From Desulfovibrio sp. UBA2564 (lineage in GTDB: Bacteria > Desulfobacterota > Desulfovibrionia > Desulfovibrionales > Desulfovibrionaceae): 10,902 nt of DNA. Below the pieces are notes generated by a model that searched no databases, was not told where the DNA came from, and saw nothing but the letters and a program-made list of their open reading frames with translations. Location of the stretch: assembly GCA_002340305.1 (NCBI GenBank), contig DDLU01000202.1:1-10902 (forward strand). Reading direction: 5' to 3'. A program made the position numbers and the translations under genes. Below, one piece after another: positions 6,503 to 10,902 of this stretch (position 1 is the stretch's first letter; every line of letters starts with the position of its first letter).

Positions 6503-8294
6503 TCCGAGCAGGATGATGCTGCTGGCTTTTGTGCTTCTTGCAGCAGCACTATGGTTTGTTGACAGCATTTTTGAATTGCTCTGGTTTAATGAAGCGAATG
6601 CAAGTTTTATAGATTTGCTGCTGCCTTTAGACAGGCCTCATGAGATGTTCATGCGGACTATGCTGGTCAGCTCTTTGCTACTTAGTGGAGCAGTATTTTC
6701 TTTTATGTTTGGGAGGATTTCGCGTTCAAAGGAGGCTGCCAGGGCAAGTGAGGAAAAGCTGAGGACCCTTTTTAATTCTATCGGCGATGCTGTCATCGCA
6801 ACTGATGCCAATGGCGTAATTACCCGGATGAATCCGGTTGCCGAAAATCTTACCGGATGGTCTGTTCAGGAGGCTGCCGGAAAGCCGCTTTCAGATGTTT
6901 TCAGCATTATTAACGCTCTGACAAATCATCCGTGTGCTAATCCGGTGGAAAAGGTCCTGAAATCCAAGTGTGTTGTCGGACTTGCGAACCATACAACCCT
7001 GATCTCCCGTACCGGCGATAATTTTCAGATTGCTGACTCTGCTGCTCCGGTGTTCGATAAAACTGGCGGGATCGCCGGTACTGTCCTTGTTTTCAGGGAT
7101 GTTTCTGAAGATTACAGGCAGCGTGAAGAGTTGCGTAAGCTGCGAAATTACCTTTCAAACATCATTGATTCAATGCCTTCCATCCTCGTCGGTGTTGATG
7201 CTGACGGTCATGTTACCCAATGGAATATGACAGCGGAGAAAATCACCGGTATTTCTGCAGTGGACGCGCAGGGTAAGTCCCTTGTTTCAGTGTTTCCGCG
7301 CATGGCTTCGGAGATGGATAAAATTAAGGAAAGTATTCGCACCCGCCAGTCTTGCAGCGAAGAGCGTAAAACCCGGCTGAGTAAAAATGGGACCTGCTAT
7401 GAAGATGTGACAATTTTTCCTCTTATCGCCAATGGTGTTGAAGGTGCGGTCATTCAGATTGATGATGTCACCGAGCGTTGCAATCTGGAACAGATGATGA
7501 TTCAGACAGAGAAGATGATGTCCGTTGGCGGTTTGGCTGCAGGTATGGCCCATGAGATTAATAACCCTCTCGCTGCCATTGCCGGGAATTCTCAGAATAT
7601 TCTCAACCGTATTTATAAGGATTTGGAAAAGAACCGCAAGACTGCCCGTGATTGCGATGTGGATTTGGAAAAGATGCGTGAATATCTTTCCAGACGCGAT
7701 ATCCCCAGAATGTTGAACGGGATATCCGAATCCTGCAACAGAGCAGCGACTATTGTCAGTAATATGCTGCGGTTCAGCCGTAAAAGTGAGCGCAAGTTCG
7801 GTCAGTGCAATCTGGCTGAATTGATGAATAATACTATTGATCTTGCTGCCAACGACTATGATTTGAAACGGGAATATGATTTCAGGAAGATTGAGATCAT
7901 AAAAGAATACAGCCCTGAGCTTTCCACGGTTGTTTGTGAGGAGAATGAAATTCAGCAGGTTTTTCTTAATCTGCTTAAAAATGGCGCGCAGGCAATGATG
8001 GACAAGGAATATGTTGAAGGAAGTCCATGTTTTATTTTACGATTAAAGAAAGATGGACGGATGGCTGTTATTGAAGTTGAAGATAACGGCCCGGGAATGC
8101 CTGAAGATGTCCGCAAAAGGGTTTTTGAACCTTTTTATTCCACTAAAAGTGTAGGCCGGGGAACCGGGCTGGGCTTGTCTGTTTCGTATTTTATAATAAC
8201 CGATCAGCATGGTGGCTTTATGGAAGTTAATTCTATTCCGGGCAACTGGACCCGGTTTAGGATCAAGATACCCATTTCAGGGCAGGAGTCATAG
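6486..8294 (+). CDS. PAS-PAS sensor histidine kinase
   Basis: Membrane-bound histidine kinase of 602 residues. Two transmembrane helices (about 10-27 and 58-76) flank a short extracytoplasmic loop of the WFVD...SFIDLL...PHE type. Two PAS domains follow: PAS 1 about 88-207, with NSIGDAVIATDANGVITRMNP, and PAS 2 about 220-335, with DSMPSILVGVDADGHVTQWN. The kinase core has the H-box GMAHEINNPLA (353-363, phosphoacceptor H356), N-box NEIQQVFLNLLKNGAQAM (487-504, N499), DNGPGM (533-538), FEPFYSTK (547-554) and GTGLGLSV (559-566). The dimerisation hairpin carries about 25 extra residues between its helices. An AAGGTGAG ribosome binding site inside the upstream gene decides the start. The partner receiver begins 2 nt after the stop, so the kinase most likely phosphorylates it. 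Confidence 0.95.
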   Translation: MNSQSNPSRMMLLAFVLLAAALWFVDSIFELLWFNEANASFIDLLLPLDRPHEMFMRTMLVSSLLLSGAVFSFMFGRISRSKEAARASEEKLRTLFNSIGDAVIATDANGVITRMNPVAENLTGWSVQEAAGKPLSDVFSIINALTNHPCANPVEKVLKSKCVVGLANHTTLISRTGDNFQIADSAAPVFDKTGGIAGTVLVFRDVSEDYRQREELRKLRNYLSNIIDSMPSILVGVDADGHVTQWNMTAEKITGISAVDAQGKSLVSVFPRMASEMDKIKESIRTRQSCSEERKTRLSKNGTCYEDVTIFPLIANGVEGAVIQIDDVTERCNLEQMMIQTEKMMSVGGLAAGMAHEINNPLAAIAGNSQNILNRIYKDLEKNRKTARDCDVDLEKMREYLSRRDIPRMLNGISESCNRAATIVSNMLRFSRKSERKFGQCNLAELMNNTIDLAANDYDLKREYDFRKIEIIKEYSPELSTVVCEENEIQQVFLNLLKNGAQAMMDKEYVEGSPCFILRLKKDGRMAVIEVEDNGPGMPEDVRKRVFEPFYSTKSVGRGTGLGLSVSYFIITDQHGGFMEVNSIPGNWTRFRIKIPISGQES

Positions 8295-8296
8295 CT

Positions 8297-8665
8297 ATGT
8301 CAAATTTAATACTTATTCTTGATGATGATGTGCATGTCAGGGAAAGTCTTGCTATCAGCCTTGAAGATGAAGAGTTTGATGTCTACGAGGTCGGAAGTTC
8401 CGAAGAAGCTCTGAGTTTTCTTGCTAAGCAAATGGTTGATCTGGTGGTTGTCGATTTGCGGCTTCCCGGTATGAATGGTACTGATTTTATTAATGAAGCC
8501 CGACAAAAATGGGCGGATCTTAAATTTATAATTTATACTGGTTCCCCAGAGTTTAGTATCCCGGTTGAGCTTGCTGAAGTTCCCTGCGTTTCGAACTCTA
8601 TCTTCTTGAAACCGTTGCCGACCAGTGCCGTCATGGTCAGCGAGATTCGTAGAATGCTGGGTTAA
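8297..8665 (+). CDS. Single-domain response regulator (CheY-like receiver)
   Basis: Stand-alone receiver of 122 residues, with no DNA-binding or enzymatic output. It has the acidic pocket D9/D10, phosphoacceptor D53 in VVVDLRLPGMNG, T81 in IIYTGS and K105-P106 in FLKPLP. It probably accepts phosphate from the adjacent kinase and acts through protein contacts, as CheY, Spo0F or DivK do. AGGAG (8284-8288) lies inside the kinase end, and only 2 nt separate the genes. The downstream stator-like gene starts 24 nt later in the same reading frame, after one TAA. Whether it is a final output, for example at a motor, or a phosphorelay intermediate cannot be told from sequence. Confidence 0.93.
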   Translation: MSNLILILDDDVHVRESLAISLEDEEFDVYEVGSSEEALSFLAKQMVDLVVVDLRLPGMNGTDFINEARQKWADLKFIIYTGSPEFSIPVELAEVPCVSNSIFLKPLPTSAVMVSEIRRMLG

Positions 8666-8689
8666 TCTGAACTTGGATTTGCAATATGG

Positions 8690-9496
8690 ATGGGTAGCCG
8701 TTATCTCTCTTTTGTAAAGAACGGTGTTACCCGGAGTTTTTTAGTGCCCCCGAAGAAAGAAGAAATCATATATATTGAAGCGAAAGCCCCGACGGAACCA
8801 CCTCCGGAGGAAGGCCTTCCGCCGTGGATGGCGACCTTTGCGGACATGGTTACTCTGTTGCTGTGCTTTTTTGTTCTGCTGCTTTCTTTTGCAAATCAGG
8901 ATGTCGCCAACTTTGAGACCCTGAAGGGTTCAATGCGTGATGCTTTTGGTATGCAGACCAAGGATAAGACCGGAAAGCACATGGCCTTTTCCAAGAGTCC
9001 GCATTCCGCTTCATCTATGAGCGCAAAGGCCAAGAAAACAATGGAGGCCCTTGAACTTGATATCAGGGTTTTTGTTTCTGCGGGTAAGCTACAAAAGCTG
9101 ATGTCGGTCAATACTGACCAGCAAGGGGTCTTGGTCAGGGTGCCGACCCGCGCCATCTTTATGCCCGGCACCGCACAAATTAACCCAAGGGCCACGAAGT
9201 TGCTGGATAAAGTTGCCAGTATTATGAAGCAGAAGAATTTTAATCTTGTAGTGCGCGGTCATACTGATGACCGGGCTACCAAGAACAATATTTATAGTTC
9301 CAACTGGGAACTCTCAGCTGCCCGTGCAGCATCCTGCCTGCGCTATATTCTTAAAAAATCCGGTGTTTCTTCCAAAAGGGTTAAGGCTGTGGGCTATGCC
9401 GGGACAAAGCCGCTGGTTCCGAATACCTCGAACCGGAACAGAGCAATTAACCGACGTGTTGAGTTCTATTACCAGAACCCCGGAGAAGCGTTCTAA
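8690..9496 (+). CDS. PomB/MotB-like stator B protein with OmpA peptidoglycan-binding domain
   Basis: Predicted ion-channel stator subunit of 268 residues. The single membrane helix, about 46-68, is preceded by LPPWMATFADM, which carries the ion-coordinating aspartate D52 of MotB/PomB. The stretch from LPPWMATFADM through LLLCFFVLLLSFA, the plug-like DVANFETLKGSM and AFGMQ resembles PomB of sodium-driven vibrio motors more than E. coli MotB. The C-terminal OmpA/MotB domain (about 146-262) has VRGHTDD (188-194), NWELSAARA (205-213), VGYAGTKPLVPN (234-245) and NRAINRRVEF (250-259) and should bind peptidoglycan. The N-terminal cytoplasmic arm of about 45 residues is rather long and Pro/Glu-rich. 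The ATG at 8690 is the only plausible start, but its ribosome binding site is poor, so coupling to the receiver is likely. No MotA/PomA gene is adjacent. Confidence 0.9.
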   Translation: MGSRYLSFVKNGVTRSFLVPPKKEEIIYIEAKAPTEPPPEEGLPPWMATFADMVTLLLCFFVLLLSFANQDVANFETLKGSMRDAFGMQTKDKTGKHMAFSKSPHSASSMSAKAKKTMEALELDIRVFVSAGKLQKLMSVNTDQQGVLVRVPTRAIFMPGTAQINPRATKLLDKVASIMKQKNFNLVVRGHTDDRATKNNIYSSNWELSAARAASCLRYILKKSGVSSKRVKAVGYAGTKPLVPNTSNRNRAINRRVEFYYQNPGEAF

Positions 9497-9512
9497 ATCC
9501 ATGCGAAAGTCA

Positions 9513-9549
9513 AAAGGCCCGCTGTTTCGGATAGAAACAGCGGGCCTTT
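9513..9549. terminator. Bidirectional intrinsic terminator between convergent genes
   Basis: A perfect 16-bp stem, 9513-9528 with 9534-9549, closes over a 5-nt loop (GGATA). It is very GC-rich in the middle. The plus strand ends in TTTCTTATT, and the minus strand in TTTTGACTTT after the same stem, so it can stop both the sensor/stator operon and the convergent Ros/MucR-like gene. Confidence 0.9.
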
Positions 9550-9579
9550 CTTATTCCGTATGAAATCTTGAGACTGGGT

Positions 9580-9975
9580 TTATTGTTTTTTGCGTTTTTC
9601 CCAGAGGCGCATTTCTTTCATCTTCTTGCGTCTCTCACGCTGTAAGGATTTACAGACCAGAGGGGTTTTTTTGGTGTATCCCCATTTTTCGCGGTATTCG
9701 TCCGGGGTGAGACCGTATTTCGCCAGATGGCGTTTGGTAAGGACTTTGAATGACTTGCCGGACTCAAGACAAATAATGCTTTTTTCTCTAATGGCTTTTT
9801 TGGGATCCACCGGAGGAGTCGGTTCGGGGGATCCGGTGTCGAGCATGCCTTCGCTGATTTTTTTGATGCCGGCTGCCAGCTTCTGCACCATTGAAGTGAT
9901 TTCTTCTTCCGTCATGGTTCTTACGCTGGCCTGTGCTTTAACTATCTCAAGAGCTTCTTTAAGATGGTCTTCCAT
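9580..9975 (-). CDS. Ros/MucR-family transcriptional regulator with incomplete zinc site
   Basis: DNA-binding regulator of 131 residues. The family core runs from IICLESGKSFKVL (67-79) through RHLAKYGLTPDEYREKW (82-98) to the basic C-terminal part (RERRKKMKEMR, 113-123). Ros/MucR proteins bind AT-rich promoter DNA and control surface, motility and virulence-like traits in alphaproteobacteria; paralogues are frequent in Desulfovibrio. The zinc site of Ros is CxxC...H...H. Here only C69 and H83 remain: the second Cys is S72 and the second His position is occupied by Y87/G88. Zinc-free members of the family are known in Mesorhizobium, so function may be retained. A strong AGGGAG ribosome binding site precedes the ATG. 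The gene is convergent with the stator operon and probably monocistronic. Family assignment is firm; targets are unknown. Confidence 0.88.
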   Translation of the reverse strand: MEDHLKEALEIVKAQASVRTMTEEEITSMVQKLAAGIKKISEGMLDTGSPEPTPPVDPKKAIREKSIICLESGKSFKVLTKRHLAKYGLTPDEYREKWGYTKKTPLVCKSLQRERRKKMKEMRLWEKRKKQ

Positions 9976-9994
9976 AATATCTCCCTTTCCATGG

Positions 9995-10032
9995 TTTCAC
10001 ACTTATTGTGAAATCTATGTATTAATTAATAC
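9995..10032. promoter_or_regulatory. Inverted repeats in the leader of the Ros/MucR-like gene
   Basis: Two symmetrical elements lie 20 to 57 nt upstream of the regulator's start. The first is TTTCAC, 7 nt, GTGAAA (9995-10013). The second is the perfect 14-bp palindrome GTATTAATTAATAC (10019-10032). Ros/MucR proteins favour AT-rich DNA with TpA steps and often repress their own genes, so the second is a possible autoregulatory site. This is inference; AT-rich palindromes also arise by chance. Confidence 0.4.
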
Positions 10033-10452
10033 TTAGTCTGTTACTTTGTAGTGGCGTTATGTTTAATATAGAGCTTTTGGATAAGGCCCGCTCCCATATT
10101 TAAGACTTTATCGCCCACGACTAAATATGAATAGCACTATATGCATATAAAGGTGAAGCAGAATATTAAAAAAGTTTCTACTTTTTTAGACTGCTAAATA
10201 GGAAATCATAATAAGTTGCCTATTTCAGTATCGATTGCCGTGTGAAATGGTTACGGCAGGATAATGCTTTATACCTTCACTTCTTACCGTAGCACTTTAT
10301 TGTTAGCAAAAAAATATATTCAAGTTACCTTTTTGAGGTAGTTGGTGTATAACGTCATTGTTGAGCGTTAATTATTGATGAGAGGTCTATGACCGTCTGT
10401 GAATGAGGTGTGTTTTTTAGTATTTAATATCATGTAGATAGAGAGGTAGGGT
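10033..10452. other. AT-rich non-coding region between the Ros/MucR-like gene and glgP
   Basis: About 420 nt with no credible reading frame. It holds a long interrupted hairpin at 10157-10195 (outer arms AGCAG/CTGCT, inner AAAAAAGT/ACTTTTTT with a TTCT loop) and a hairpin TGCCGT/ACGGCA at 10236-10258. The TACGG in the second hairpin could instead pair with CCGTA at 10287-10291. A weak sigma70-like promoter for glgP can be drawn at 10325-10353 (TTACCT, 17 nt, TATAAC). No riboswitch class was recognised. The function is unknown. Confidence 0.5.
10325..10353 (+). promoter_or_regulatory. Candidate sigma70-type promoter for glgP
   Basis: A good -10 match, TATAAC (10348-10353), lies 17 nt after a poor -35, TTACCT (10325-10330), about 100 nt before the glgP start. 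In AT-rich DNA such matches are common, so confidence is low. Confidence 0.25.
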
Positions 10453-10902
10453 ATGTCTAAAAAGGATATCGCTGAATTTTTGGAAGAGATCGGTGGAATG
10501 GATGTTGAGTCTTTAATGCATTGTGTCTGCCGTCATCATCTTTCCAATTTGGGCCGGGATTATGGACGAACCGATCTATTTTCGCTTTATCAGGCCTTAG
10601 CCTTTACACTGCGTGACCGCCTTGTTGGGAACTGGATTAAAACCCAGCGTTCTTACTACAGCCAACGGGCCAAAAGTGTTTACTATCTATCTTTGGAATT
10701 TCTTACCGGTAAATCTTTGGCTAGCAATACCTTAAGCCTTGGGGCGGAAAAGGAAGTCGCTGAGGTTCTCGATAAGTTCGGTGTAACTCTTGATGAAGCT
10801 GAAAGTGCTGAAGCTGATGCAGGCTTGGGTAACGGCGGTCTTGGCAGGCTTGCTTCATGTTTCTTGGATTCCATGGCCAGTCTTGGGATTCCAGGTTACG
10901 GG
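10453..10902 (+). CDS. glgP: Glycogen/alpha-glucan phosphorylase, N-terminal part (cut by window edge)
   Basis: Glycogen phosphorylase (EC 2.4.1.1) releases glucose 1-phosphate from alpha-1,4-glucan storage polymers using pyridoxal phosphate and inorganic phosphate. The first 150 codons are present and the frame is open to the window edge. Diagnostic segments are SVYYLSLEFLTGKSL (75-89) and DAGLGNGGLGRLASCFLDSM (122-141), then LGIPGYG (144-150), all near-identical to the glycosyltransferase family 35 N-terminal region. The catalytic PLP-lysine and the phosphate site lie beyond the edge. The start ATG follows GAGAGG (10441-10446) at 6 nt. It has a long non-coding leader upstream. Sulfate reducers of the Desulfovibrio type store polyglucose, which fits. 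Maltodextrin phosphorylase (MalP) is the same family and cannot be excluded. Confidence 0.94.
   Translation, partial: MSKKDIAEFLEEIGGMDVESLMHCVCRHHLSNLGRDYGRTDLFSLYQALAFTLRDRLVGNWIKTQRSYYSQRAKSVYYLSLEFLTGKSLASNTLSLGAEKEVAEVLDKFGVTLDEAESAEADAGLGNGGLGRLASCFLDSMASLGIPGYG

Noticed and set aside
6470..6505. Frameshift splitting one MASE1-kinase gene into two
   Set aside because: The kinase has its own start, ribosome binding site and a complete two-helix sensor module, so two overlapping genes are more likely than a broken one.
9590..10036. 148-codon plus-strand frame
   Set aside because: It is antisense to the Ros/MucR-like gene, which has a clear family match and a good ribosome binding site.
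10240..10275. Possible sigma54 promoter upstream of glgP
   Set aside because: The GG and GC doublets are not spaced by the required 10 nt.
1..10902. Mobile elements, CRISPR arrays, tRNA or rRNA genes
   Set aside because: No transposase or integrase frames, no regularly spaced repeats and no tRNA/rRNA signatures were seen on either strand.

Overview
The window is ordinary bacterial chromosome of moderate GC content. It most resembles a marine sulfate reducer of the Desulfovibrio/Maridesulfovibrio type. This is an inference from three things: a Ros/MucR-type regulator outside the alphaproteobacteria, a histidine kinase with the extended dimerisation hairpin common in deltaproteobacteria, and a PomB-like (sodium-type) stator protein. 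No mobile element, CRISPR array, tRNA or rRNA was seen.

Layout. Positions 1-2013 (minus strand) hold a DEAD-box RNA helicase followed, after 18 nt, by a class I/II PLP aminotransferase cut by the left edge. Positions 2219-3248 (plus) hold a two-gene envelope module, a DoxX/MauE-like membrane protein with a CxC motif and a rhodanese lipoprotein, closed by a strong hairpin at 3280-3312. Positions 3387-4469 (minus) hold a receiver-domain protein whose C-terminal half looks like a SpoIIE/RsbU-type PPM phosphatase with its metal ligands lost. It is divergent from alanine dehydrogenase (4667-5773, plus), which ends in a clear intrinsic terminator.

Positions 5948-9496 (plus) form a tight four-gene unit: a MASE1-like membrane protein without output domain, a PAS-PAS histidine kinase overlapping it by 17 nt, a stand-alone receiver 2 nt further on, and a PomB/MotB-like stator B subunit without an A subunit. 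A 16-bp bidirectional terminator closes it. A convergent Ros/MucR-like regulator with degraded zinc ligands follows (9580-9975, minus). A roughly 440-nt AT-rich intergenic region with several inverted repeats then leads to the 5' part of a glycogen phosphorylase gene (10453 to the right edge, plus).

How the genes may work together. The 5948-9496 unit is the most interesting region. Its order suggests a membrane sensor feeding a phosphorelay whose receiver may act on, or be co-expressed with, a cell-wall-anchored ion-driven stator subunit. The DoxX-like/rhodanese pair suggests sulfur or thiol redox handling at the cytoplasmic membrane. Alanine dehydrogenase and glycogen phosphorylase are housekeeping metabolic genes with no visible link to their neighbours.
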